In this document: one piece after another, positions 13,101 to 24,512 of the stretch
How the letters are laid out: each line of letters opens with the position of its first letter
How positions within the stretch are numbered: position 1 is the first letter of the stretch
NCBI GenBank assembly: GCA_023055355.1
Contig: JALJCS010000012.1
Span: 12,870,501 to 12,934,500 of the forward strand
DNA from: Agelaius tricolor
Taxonomy: Eukaryota; Chordata; Aves; Passeriformes; Icteridae
Reading direction: 5' to 3'
DNA: 64,000 nucleotides
Translations under genes and position numbers: made by a program
Notes under the pieces: generated by a model
The model's database searches: none
Told to the model about the DNA's origin: nothing
The model's input: only the letters and a program-made list of their open reading frames with translations

Positions 13101-16100
13101 CTCAGTCCTGCAGCCTTGGCAAACTGCTCTGCTGCTAACACACAAACTTCCTTGGACACTTTTATATTTGGATTAAAGCTTTTTGCCCCTCTCAGCCTGC
13201 GGAGCTGCAAGAAATACACAGTTAAATTCTAAAATACATGGGGAAAACAATCCATCCTTCTAAGAAGTTTTTGTGTCTCTAGAATGCTGAGGTTGCCAGG
13301 CTGGTTGTGCAGTAGAGCAGAGAAACTGCTTCTCTGGTTTTGGGCAGGTGGTCTGTGAAATTTCTCTTACTGCGTTTCCCCCCTTCCAAAACAGGTCTTG
13401 TTTAAAGTCAGTAGCTTTTTGTAGTACATGTCTGCAATGTACTGTGCCTGTCTTAATGTGAAAATTTCAGTCTTTATAGAGGTGGGCTGCAAGCCTGCTT
13501 AGGTAGAAATCCATGACTATTCTGTGTTTTGTTTCCTTCAGTACTCCACTGGGAAGTTAGAGAGCATCACATCTGAAGAGATTTGGCCTCTCAGAAATGC
13601 AGCCCAGCTTCTGATCAGACTGAGATGAGTGGGCAGGCCCCAGCCAGGTAAGGACAGCTGTCAGTGTGCACCTGCAGAGACCCAGCAAAACCAAGTTCAT
13701 GTCTGCTGCACAACAGTTACTGCTCAGCATGGTTTGCCATTTATCCAGAAATATGCATAACACTCCTGGGGAAGTGTCACTGAGTGAGATGGAAGGGCTA
13801 AAAACCCATTAGTGCCCTAGTAAATCTACTCTGAAGACAGTAAGGGCTAATCAGATCTATTGAGGTCTACAATATTGCCCTGGGCAGATGATTTACAGTG
13901 CCTTCAAGTGCCAGTGCAGATCATTGCAACTGCCCAGGGGTCATGGGGGCACAGCCCTGGTTGCTCAGTTTGCAGAACAGTGGCAATTGAATTCTTGGTT
14001 TCACTCATAGCCAGAGCTTTTTCATTTGACTTGTACTTATTTTCTTTTCCAAACTTTAATAACATGAGTTAATCACACAAGTCAGATTTCTGACTGCTCT
14101 GTTCAAGAAGGACCAAAGGGTGAAGTCTGAGCTGTAATCTGAGCAGAGCTCAGTTTCAAGCATCAGAATAAATCTCTCTGTGCACCTGAGCTTAACCCAT
14201 GATCCTTTTCCTCCTGTGCCAAACCCACCATCCCTCCCACATCGATCAGGAGCCTTTGAATGGCTGTGCAAAGCCCACTGGTGTCATGCATGTCTCTGCA
14301 GCCACTCACTCTCAAACACAGAATAGCTGTAGATGGGAAGTGTCTGTGCTGAATACAGCTTGGACCCTGGGCCTGATGGTGCAGGGTGAGATTCTGGTGC
14401 TGCCACACTGAGACCTGGGAACAGTGATGGCTCTGGGGACCTCCCTGCTCGCCCAGACACAGCTCCCCTGGCACTGCCTCAGCCCCAGGCTGCTGCTAAA
14501 GCCCCTGCTAAACAAGCCAGCCTCTGCTATGAGCAGGATCTGTCCTCTTGTTACAAGACACAGAGGAAAATGCTGTGACTCACTCTGGGCTCAGGGTCCT
14601 GACATGCCTTTGTATTGTCATTGCTGTTGCAAAAATCAGCTCTTCTTTTTCAGACTGCATTAGCAGCAGTGTGATGCTTTGGCACTCCCACTGCTGAGCA
14701 AAGATTATTGCAGCCAGTGTTAAATCAAGGGGTGCATTATAGTGGAAAATTGTTATTTTGCATAAATAACCTTCTTGAACCTTCCCATGTCAGTCTCCAG
14801 TCTGTTTCTGGGACAGAGATGCTGTGTTTTTCCTCACGGCAAAAATCACATAAGTAATGAAGGCAAACTGGGAGCAGGCTGACATAAGAGTCAGATTTCT
14901 GATTCTGGGGCCTTTATCCACTCATGGGGAAAATTGCTGTTCTTCTTTCAGCATTGTGCAAAATAAGAGTTTGTTTACAGATAAAGAAATAACACAAGGG
15001 TGCAGTGGAATGAACATAAAACTTCACATACTGACTCTCTTTGCTTACTCAGGAAGAGTAGGTAGTTTTATGTAATTCTGAAGTTCTTTTATGTATGTTT
15101 TGTTACTCAGTAGGGGCAATATTTTTTCCTTGTTTTGTTGTTTTAAGGTGAGAACTCTCCTATAGGCTTTTATGTTTGATTCCTCTTAAAGAAAGATGGA
15201 ATTTTATGTGGTAAACATTTTTTCTCACCATTTCTTCTTGGCTAGGCTTTTTAATAAAGTCTCTGTCCAAGAGCCAAGGGTAAATTTGAAACACTGGCTT
15301 CAGTGCTGATGGCTGAAGCTGCTAAAGCAGTGGATATCCCAATGGCACATGCATATCATATTCTGGTTTAAACCTCTGAATACATGAGCTTCTTTTTGCC
15401 CCCTCCAAAAAGGTGTAGCTGGCCCATGGAGTTCTGTCCTGCAGCTGCTCTTGCTGCCAGTTTCTCGTGTAGTAAAGTATTGGATTCCAGTGGTGCTGTG
15501 AACTTCATCACTTGTGAAAAGCATTTCTGCACATGCAGGACTGTAAAGTGACACTTGCCAGGTGGTTCCTGTGCTCAAGCACATCTGCTTTGCCTCTCAC
15601 AACTTTTAATTGTAAATGCTCCTGGTGCTGGGCTTGAGTCTCCTCCTTACTTTCACCATTGAATAATGTGTGAAATCTCTGTAGTCTGCTCTGAATTGTC
15701 ACCCAGTCTCAGTGATCTGTAGACAGTCAGAGAGGAATTTCACACTCTTTGGTGTATGGTCTGTGATCTCAGGTAAGAAAATATTACCAAGCCAAATACA
15801 CTATCTCTTCTTTAATAGATGATTCTCCTTGGTTTATATAAAAAAATATTTTTTACCACATAAAACTTGATGGAAAAAATTAAATGGAAGTAGTTAATTT
15901 GTAGACCCATTTCAGATCTTGAAAATTTCAAGGCAATTTTGTTTAAAATGCCAAAATATTTTTAATGTGCTGTTTTAGAAGTATCAGAGGTCCTTGGAAA
16001 TATCCTTTCATAGAATGTGGCCTTCTAAATGTTTAATTTAACAGCTGATAATAGGATTCAGGCTCTTCAGGCTGAGAGCTTTCAGAAGTTTATTCAGCTT

Positions 16101-19100
16101 GTTTATCTAGATAGAGCAGGGACAGAGCATGTAATTGAATAAACAATGGTTTAATTAATTTTTCAGTTTTGCAGTACAGCTCACTTGTACATGTGAGTGA
16201 CAGCCTCTTTGGCAGGTGCCGCTTTCACATCACAAAGCAATGCTCCACCAAAGAAACCAAAAATGGGGTTTTTCAGTCCCCATCTCCATTTTACTTCTGA
16301 ACAAAGTAGTAAAAACTTTCTATGTTTTTTGGGGTTTTTTTAAGTTGATACAGAAATACTGGTTTGAAAGAAGTTTGTCTTCCCCTTCACCATGAGCCCT
16401 TTCCTGGGGTCAGGCTGCCCAGACCTGTGTGCAGCCTTTCCAGCAGCTCCCAGGGAGCATGGGCTCAGTGCAGCCCAGGCTGCCCAGAATGTCCTGGGCT
16501 GTGGGTGGACACTGACAGGCTCTGCTTGTGCTGGCAGGGTCACAGGAAGGGCCACAGAAGCTTTGTTTGCTTTCTCCCTTCTGAACACAGGGCTGGGAAT
16601 AAGAGTTTGGCCATCCCTGCTCCTAATATGCAGTTTCCAGCTTTGGGGTTGTACTTTTGGCTCGGTTTTTTTGCTTGTTTGTTTTGACTCTTTCTACTGA
16701 AGCAAACAGAGCGTTTGTAAAGTGCAGACACATTTTGAAAAACCACAATAAAACGAAAGAAAATCACAATAATTAAAAAGACTGAGTAAAGGTCAAAGAT
16801 AGAGTTGGTAAAAGTCATCACTCAAACTTGCTCTGTAGTTTTTCTCTGCTGCATCACAGCTCCTCAGCCTTTTGCTGGGCACTGCCAGTCCTGTTTGTTT
16901 GATTGTCTTCAAGTCTTCATCTTTTTTTAGAAGTCCTGAGCCCACAGCTGCATGAAGAAGGAAAAAACCAGACAAACATTAGGATTTCTTATCAAACACA
17001 ATGGTTTTTTTGAACCTCAGATAGGCTGAGGTTATCAAGGAATCTGAGAGCTTAAAAGCTCCAGTTTTTCTCAGATTTGTCTTACAGTGCCATTTTTAGG
17101 ATCCTGATATTTTTACCATTTTTAATTAGTTCTTTGACCATGATTTCAGAGAAAAAGGCAAGCATGAAATTATTGAGGAACTGCATTTGCTGACATAGGC
17201 AGTATGACTAGAGGATCATGGAGCTAATTTGGTTGCTGGCATGAAAAGTTCTCATTCAGAATATTTTATGTATCTATAACAATGTGTTTACATTGCCCTT
17301 TTTACTTTTAAGCTCCATTGATACTGAAATACAGCAGAGATCTATCTGCAAGGAGAATTTGGATGAGTTTATTGAAATAAGAAAGGCACCAGCAAAGAGT
17401 TCTTAATTCTGATCAGCCCAAGCATATGGGAGAAAGCTGATTACATCCTCTGGTAGCATCTGTAGATCATATAGATTGAAACAAGCAGCTCAGGATCTTT
17501 TGTAAGGAATTAGAATAACAGTGGGTGTATAATATCCTAATCAAGTTTAAGTCTCCAAGAAAAGTGTTTTCTGGCCTGCACCAATCTGAACAATAATCAA
17601 CTAATACAGCAACTAATCACTGCCTTAGTAAGTTCTGCAGAAGAGAAAAGTGACAGAGAGATCCTCTCATCTTCCTCCAGAGCCAGAAAGTTTGGGAAGC
17701 ATGAGCATGAGGAGACATCCATTGAGGTGCAGCAGCAGCCAGAGGCTGGGAAATTGAGGGAAAAGTTGGCACGAAGCAGAAAAGTCAAAATGCAGACTCA
17801 GCAAGCAAGAAGTTAAAAGTGAAAAATGGACTCCTCCTACCCCATGGCTGATACAGAGCTGGCAGTGGAAGCTCTTGAAGCATTGGCTGGCTCTCTGGTG
17901 GGAAGGCTGTGTCCTCTCCACCCTGTACTCACTGGGACAGCCCTTGGCATTTGCTGGAATGTGCTTTGTGCTAATAGAGCTGTCTCTGGCCTGGTTGTGT
18001 CTGCAGTAGGAAGTTTCTTAAAAAGAAAAAAATGCAAAACCAAGAAACAGCAAAACCAACAACTAAAACCCACAATAACAGGATTTAAAAAACAAAACCA
18101 AATAAGTTTATAGTAGCAGACTGGCTGTTAACCTTTTATGTACACAGAATGTTATTTATTTTTGAAATGTGGCACTAAATTCTGGATTTATTCATGAATG
18201 CTCTGAGAAATTTGCTTTCATTTTATTACAGGACAGGAGATCCCACAACTCTGTGATCTTTTCTTTCACTTTCTGCCTTAGTTTGAAAGATTTTTTTTTG
18301 CCTAGTCCCTCTGCATTACATTTCTTGGCTTTTTACAGAAGTAATATTTCTGTGCTCCAAACTCTTCTCACATTAATATAACTAAATCCATATGTCCAGT
18401 TCATACAACTGAACATGAATCTCTGGCAGAAGATCTCTTGAAATCTGACTACCACTTTGGCATTTTTCATCCCATGCAGTTTTTTATGAGATTTTTACCC
18501 ATGCAGTTTGGCAATTGGAAATCAAAGCACTTTCTTTGCTACTGTATACCTTAAATAATTTTTAAAGACTTTGTTCCCAGTTTTTGCATTCAAAGCAGAG
18601 TGACCTAAAAATTTGCTGTTTGGTTTTCCCAATCCTTCCTGTTTTTTAAAGACAAGGTAAAAATTTATAGAAATTTCTCTCAAAAGGTGTTGAAACTCCA
18701 GCCTAATGGTCCTCTGTCCTAGTCCAGTTTCTTTGAAAGATAGGTTGGATGAGGAGCTTTTACTTGGTTGCAGATGTTGGTCTTTTACTCTTGTTTGCAA
18801 GGCTGCCTGAGAGCTGAAGCAGTGGGAGCAGTGGGTTGTGGGTTGTGTTTTTCCACCACATTTCAAAGCAGCTCATCCTCTCCATCAAAAGTAGCTGTGC
18901 CAGTTTTCTGTGCTTGATTTAGACAGGAAAAGTCACAACAGCATTCAAGCTTCTGCAACAGTCAAAGTCTTTTCAGTTTCCTTATCTGAATGCTGCCATT
19001 TTGGTTTATATGCCTGGGAAATGAAGCTCTGTTTTCTTGAGTCCTTGTTCTGTGACCAAACTCTGTAAATGAAAAAGATTAAACACTAAAAGACATGTGC

Positions 19101-20578
19101 ACAATGTGCTTCTACTGCACTGAGCCCCAAAAAAAGAAAAAAATTAAGCTGTAAAAGCTGTCTGAGCTACCAAAAGGAGTTGTGAGGAAGTATGAGTGTT
19201 TCCAAAGATATTTGGAGAGAATATGTGTTTATATAGGAAATTTATTCCAAACAAAGGCAATTTGTCTTGTCTGAAGATTCACATGGTTGGTAATGCAATT
19301 GAATTAGAAAAAAACAAGAACAGGATGCTCAAAAATTCTTACATGTTTAAAAACAACACAAGACACTTCCTATTTTAAAGCAAGATTTAATTGCTCTCTC
19401 TAAAATGCCCTGGCAGGACAACCATTTTCTCACTGGCAGGTAACAGCAGTTCCAAAAAATGTGCTTTCTCCAGTGTAGCTGTAGGAAGTGTCGCTGCCTA
19501 GAAACTAGCAGAGTCATTAATCAAAACAAAAAGAACCAACTGTTATATAAAGCAGTAATTTTACTAGGCAAGTACTTTGAGTCTGCTTAAATCAGATGAT
19601 CAGAACATATTACCCAGTTCTTGGTTTATTGTCTCCATAAAAACGTGGAAGAATGCATGTCTACTCCAGTTGGTTATTTTTCCAGGCTCAAGTATTCTGC
19701 AAGTGATTTGGTGGTGCTGGGAGGGGTGGATTTGTTTGTTTATTTGTTGGATGGTTGGTTGGTTCATTGCTTTGTTGGGTTTTTTAATCTTTCTGGTTCC
19801 TGCCACATTTTTTACCCTATTGGTAAAGATTGGCTTCTTGCTGTGGGGGTTCAAGCAGCCACATTGTCCTCCCTGACTGCACCATGGCTGAAAAGGAGTG
19901 AACTCCAGCCAGAAATCTCACTTGGGGTGTTGTTATCATTGGGTAATGTGGAAATGTTCAGGATAACCTGAAGTACTCTAAGCCTAAGTAATGGGTTGAA
20001 AGCAAGCAGAAAGAAATTTATGCTGATCCTTAGGGAAAACCTCTCTTCATATTCCATCCTGTTGGATTATATAAAAAGTCACTGGGGAGCAGAGAGGTGC
20101 TTGGAGTTGCTGTGGACTGAAATTTGAGGTTCACTTGCAGAAAGCTGTTTTGCCAGGAGAAGGAACTCGTCTGATCTAAGCTTAACCTCACCAGTTACTG
20201 CAAATGTTCTGATTCCATGGGCCTTGCTGAGCACTGGTAACTTTCTCAGTTTGTGTCCAAGTGTCTGCTGTGTCTCCTTTCAAATCAGCACTGAGAATCC
20301 CTATTCACTGGGGACAATTCTGGAAAATATTAATTGAGCTCAGAGACATTTCAGAGACTAAGGCAACAATGTGCTGTCTCAGCAAGTATAAAAATTATAC
20401 AGATCTTTCTTAAGCAGAGGCCTGTAATTGGAGCTGAAGCAAATTTTCTCCTAACTTAGAGTAAGTGGGGAAGAAGAAATAATTTAGTTAGAAACCTGAG
20501 TCTTAAGAAGAAATTATTTGGTTAGAAATAATTCAACTATTTACTTTGGGGTTTAATTCCCTTTCAGAGAGGCTGTGC
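7198..20578. other. Long unique non-coding stretch
   Basis: Over 13 kb without a supportable gene. Frames are short, on both strands, and lack recognisable domains. An imperfect TA-rich palindrome lies at about 7546-7581. GC-richer patches occur near 13010-13110, 14400-14520 and 16390-16560. The region 19720-19790 is T/G-rich with short GGTTGG-like runs. No transposon is recognisable by eye, although old diverged copies could be missed. Confidence 0.55.
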
Positions 20579-20600
20579 AAAAAAAAAAAAAAAAAAAAAA
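20579..20600 (+). repeat. A22 homopolymer
   Basis: An uninterrupted run of 22 A residues. The preceding bases do not resemble a known SINE or a processed transcript, and I see no target-site duplication. It is best described as a mononucleotide microsatellite. Confidence 0.85.
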
Positions 20601-20939
20601 GGAAATGGATTAATGGAAAATAAAGTGAAATTCAGATATGGTGTTGTATAAAGTTTAATATTAATATACTAAATTTAAATGTATCCTATTTAAATGTATG
20701 GACTATTTATTGGTTCCAGTAAGCTGCTTCTTCCATCTCTGTTATGCTCAATTTTCTTTTGCTCTCTTGCTACCCCTCTTTTACAGGAACCACTTTTTAA
20801 ATAATATGCCAGTTCACTTGTGACTCCTGCGCTCCGAAATAGTTGACGATTTACAAAACCATGTCTTACTTTTCTACCCCTTCATATTGTTTCAGAAGCT
20901 GAAAAAGTATTTTCTAATTTCATTTTCAATTATTTTTAG

Positions 20940-21059
20940 GCTAAAGGAGTGACTGAGCACAGATTACCTCCTCGTGGTCCTCCCACAGGCAAAGTACCCC
21001 TGGCAAAAAGAGAATGCACAAAATTCCTTCACTGTACAGAGATCTTTGTGTCTGCAAAG
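20940..21059 (+). other. Candidate 120-nt exon, open in one frame (weak)
   Basis: A T-rich tract ending TTTTTAG at 20933-20939 is followed by 120 bases and then an AAG|GTATT donor at 21060. The interval is exactly 40 codons and is open in phase 0. It contains a proline- and glycine-rich stretch (R L P P R G P P T G K V P L A K R) and then two cysteines. There is no initiator, so it would have to be an internal exon. I recognise no protein family, and the nearest exon-like intervals downstream (22894-22958 and 25407-25455) do not continue the frame: joining them produces a stop. Chance or a non-coding RNA exon are both plausible. Confidence 0.13.
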
Positions 21060-22893
21060 GTATTATAAGAAGTTTTTAAATATTAAAGAATGTGAGATTT
21101 TTCTTGTATAGAATCTGCGCAGCTAGAGCATTATAAAAAAGAATTTATAAGGCTGTCTGCTCATTTGCTTGACAAAACCAACAGAAACACCCAAAAAAAA
21201 GAGGTTGCTGGATTCAGTGAGCATCCCCATGTCCTTGGTAAGCTGCCTGGCCCATAAAAGAGCCTTTCTGTGGCATTCTAGTGAATGATACCTTGCATTA
21301 CACCCTGGTTAGAGTGAATTTTTTTGGGATGTTCTTTTGGAAAAGTGAGGTGGCAATGAAGCAAGAAGCTGGTAGATGTTTTTGACAGTACCTTGCTTTT
21401 ATTGTCATAGAGATTTTTCTTATGAACCAATGCAGGTCACTTGCACAGAAGTAAGTTTCCTTCTTGACTCTTTGAGGTTCATTTATTTACTTTTTTGTAA
21501 GTAAAAAAAAGCAAAAAAGTAAAAGCAGCAGAGAGAAATCATGAATGTGATACTTTCCATTTTGTATTTGGTCATAAATAGTCCTAAATCAAGTTGTTGG
21601 TTAAAGCAGATATGTTTTTATGTAATAAAATTAGACTTTGTTGAAGCTGATGGGTTGAAAACCTGCCTTCACCTGTCCCTGTTTGCCATCATCTTTGTTC
21701 AGCATTTGGAAACCAATGGCCTCCAAGAGTCCTTAGAAATCCCCCTGTGAGATGTAGGAAGCAGCCAAGTGTCACTCCTGGTCTGTGGCTTGTGCAGCTC
21801 CTCAAATCCCACAGATGTGATTTGAGCTGCTCTGAACCTGCTTTTACACAGCACCTGCTGTGAGGAAGCCAAACTGTCCTCTTCTAAAGTCTTGAATTCA
21901 TAAAAGACACAACTGGTATAAAGCCACCTTGTCTTGTTCAGCCTTAGGCTAAATCCAGCTCACCATGGCCAAGCTCTCTCACTGTATCTAAAAAATGCTG
22001 CAATTAATAACTTGAAGTATTTCCTGAATACTTTAAGATATTATTTTCCAGTATATTAAGAAGTGGTTTTTATTTTTAGTTTAAAGCCTGCTAAACAATG
22101 TCACAGTGTAAGCTAATGTGGTGAATAAAAATCATTCCACATCTGAACTGTGCTTGACTGATCAAAAAATCAGTGACAAATCACTTTAGCCTGAATTCAC
22201 AAAGAATACAGACTGGAATTTTCAGTCAGCTGGTACTCAGCAAGCTCTGTAGTTTCCTCTGAGCTGTGACATTGGCTTAGATTAATATTCTATGGCCATT
22301 TATTCATCACCAAGAATTAAAAATGGTTTGTTATTCAAATAAAAAAATGTAACAATACACTATAACTGTCAGTTCAGTAGCTTCCCAGCCCATTTCTAAA
22401 TTAACTGGTTTAACAAAATTAATTTTCTTCCTGGAGAGAATGGACAGGAAAACAAAATAAAACAAAATAAAACCAAATAAACAAATAAAAGCCACAAGAG
22501 TCCCTCAGAGCTCTTTAGAGTTATGAAGCCAATTTGCAGAAGCATTGAATGCATCTGCACAATGAAAGGGATGGGAATAAAAACCCCAGGGTGTAACACC
22601 AGGACTTGTTGACTCAAATCAGAATTCTGACACTGGATCAAAATGCATAGTTAAGTGTTAAATAGATTTAAACAGGTAATTACCTGCACCAAAATATGTC
22701 ATTTGATATTAAATCCTCTGAAGAGTTCTTCCTTATTTTTATTAATACAACCTGAAAAGATTCCAGCTCTGCAATGCTGGTGTTGTCAATAACCTCCTTC
22801 CAAATCATGATAAAATTATTTTCATAGGAATCAAAAGATTATCCTGAAAATAGCATTTAATTAAATAGCATTTAATTTTTTTTTCTCTTTCAG

Positions 22894-22958
22894 CATTCCT
22901 TCTGTAATTGCCTTGTTCCCTCATTAGTTATGCAGGAATTTCAGTCCAAGATGCTCTG
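22894..22958 (+). other. Candidate 65-nt exon (weak)
   Basis: A very good polypyrimidine tract ending CTCTTTCAG precedes the interval. It ends at CTG followed by a GTGAGG donor. One frame is open throughout (H S F C N C L V P S L V M Q E F Q S K M L), but no family is recognisable. It does not splice in frame to the other exon-like intervals nearby. It could be a cryptic exon, a non-coding RNA exon or coincidence. Confidence 0.12.
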
Positions 22959-24424
22959 GTGAGGCTTCAGTGGCACTTGGAAAAGTGTTGGCATTCCCAT
23001 ACATCACCAAGTACTCGTCACCAATGCATTCCCATTTCTCATCATTCTAAGAATTTCTGAAAGTCTAGGAAATAATCTTTATCTCATTGCAGTTTATTTG
23101 GATATTTATCATCATAAAGTTTAGGAGATTAATCATTTGTGCAATAAAATTCATCTTTGTAAATACATTCTATTGCACAGGCTATTTTTTCTATATCAGA
23201 GGAATTAACCTCTACTACCAAAATCCACCATAAACTGTAAAAATTAAAGAGGACACTAAAACCATAGTCCTTAAAAGGATACAAATCAATTTAAAATTAA
23301 AAATAAGCTTTCTAGTTAGGCTGTTTATTGCCTTTCACATTAAAAGTTTATGGGATAATAAAAATGTCAGTTATTTCTGCACATCTGATCATCAAGTTGC
23401 AAACATACCCATTAGTTAAAAGAATGAAGTTCAAAGGAAACATCCATTTTGAGTGACCAAACCATCTAAAATTCAAAAATATTTGAAATTAATGACGCAG
23501 AAAAAATTGTATTTCAAACAAGTCTATAAAATTTAATATAATCTCAATGTAAGTGGGTTTTGATCTACTATTAGATTAAAAATTGTTATCTTCAATTAGA
23601 GATCTCCACTAGCAGATTTTATAACAAGTCTTTCACAAAAATACTCTTGATTCAGAGTAATTAATCTTCTTGAGTCACAAGTAGCAAGTATCTGAAAAGT
23701 GATATAAAATCATTGTTAGTAAAATTTGCAAATGAAAAAAAAAACAAATAAAGTAGCAATTAGGAATTGTGCTGGGTCAGCCTTGCAGCCCAGCTTGGGT
23801 GAGCAAGCATGCTTGGTGTAATAGAACAAATTAGGACTAAAAACTCAAGTTTGTATATTCCATAGCAGTTTGCTAAATTCAACTGTCTTTGGGCACATGG
23901 TGTCTCCTGTAAAATTTTTCTTTGGTCTTAGGTGTTGTTGTTTTAGCTGTCCTGCAATTTTATTTGAGTCTGGGAATTTAAAAGCCTCAAAAAAATTAAA
24001 ATAAGTAAGGGTGTTTTTCCCATCAAAATGCAAAAAGTGGGAGTTTCACAAGGTTAAAACATGAAGCCAAAATCAGAACTGTTTTCCTAAGCCATGAGGA
24101 TCTGAAACTTGTGATGTGATTCACACCATATCCACTTCTTTTTCAAACTAGATGAGTTTTCAGAAATCTTGTATTTATTATATACTTTCTGTAATTCTAA
24201 TATTCAGCCTTTAACCTTGTTCTTGTTAAAACATTGTGTTGTTGCAGAATTGCACTTGGTGATGACTCACCCTCACAAGATGATTTTCTGTTGAATGGTG
24301 GCAGTGATGCTGACTCTTTATTCTTTGCTCAATTACATATTTAATGATAAATAGTTGACAACTGAGATCCAAATTCTTTTATGTGTCTAAAATAAGTGAT
24401 AACCAACTCAGACTAAGTAATTCC

Positions 24425-24512
24425 TCCATGACCTAAGGCAAGACCCTTCAGCTCTCTGTAGCTAACATCCTTATCTATGAAATGTGAATGGCATCACTTC
24501 ATTTGCTACCTC
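24425..24512 (+). mobile_element. MIR-like ancient SINE fragment
   Basis: The segment follows, base class by base class, the best-conserved part of the amniote MIR (CORE-SINE) consensus as I know it. It has a TGACCT..GGCAAG box, a CTCTCTG box about ten bases later, a CTTATCTATGAAATG stretch matching the CATCTGTAAAATG part, and then CTACCTC about 25 bases on. The match is diverged and gapped, as expected of a copy over 100 million years old. The tRNA-like 5' head and the 3' tail are not recognisable. MIR is dead, so this is a fossil. The call rests on visual comparison only. Confidence 0.55.

Larger units (their letters stand above)
20601..24424. other. AT-rich non-coding DNA, possible conserved elements
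   Basis: Very AT-rich sequence with many TAAT/ATTA cores, especially between about 22250 and 23750, but no gene. A perfect 12-bp inverted repeat, with arms at 21486-21497 and 21512-21523 and a 14-base spacer, could form a short hairpin. An A-rich low-complexity patch with AAAACAAAATAA-like repetition lies at 22450-22490. The general look (long, AT-rich, repeat-free, homeodomain-core rich) resembles vertebrate conserved non-coding DNA. That is an impression, not evidence of conservation. Confidence 0.5.
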
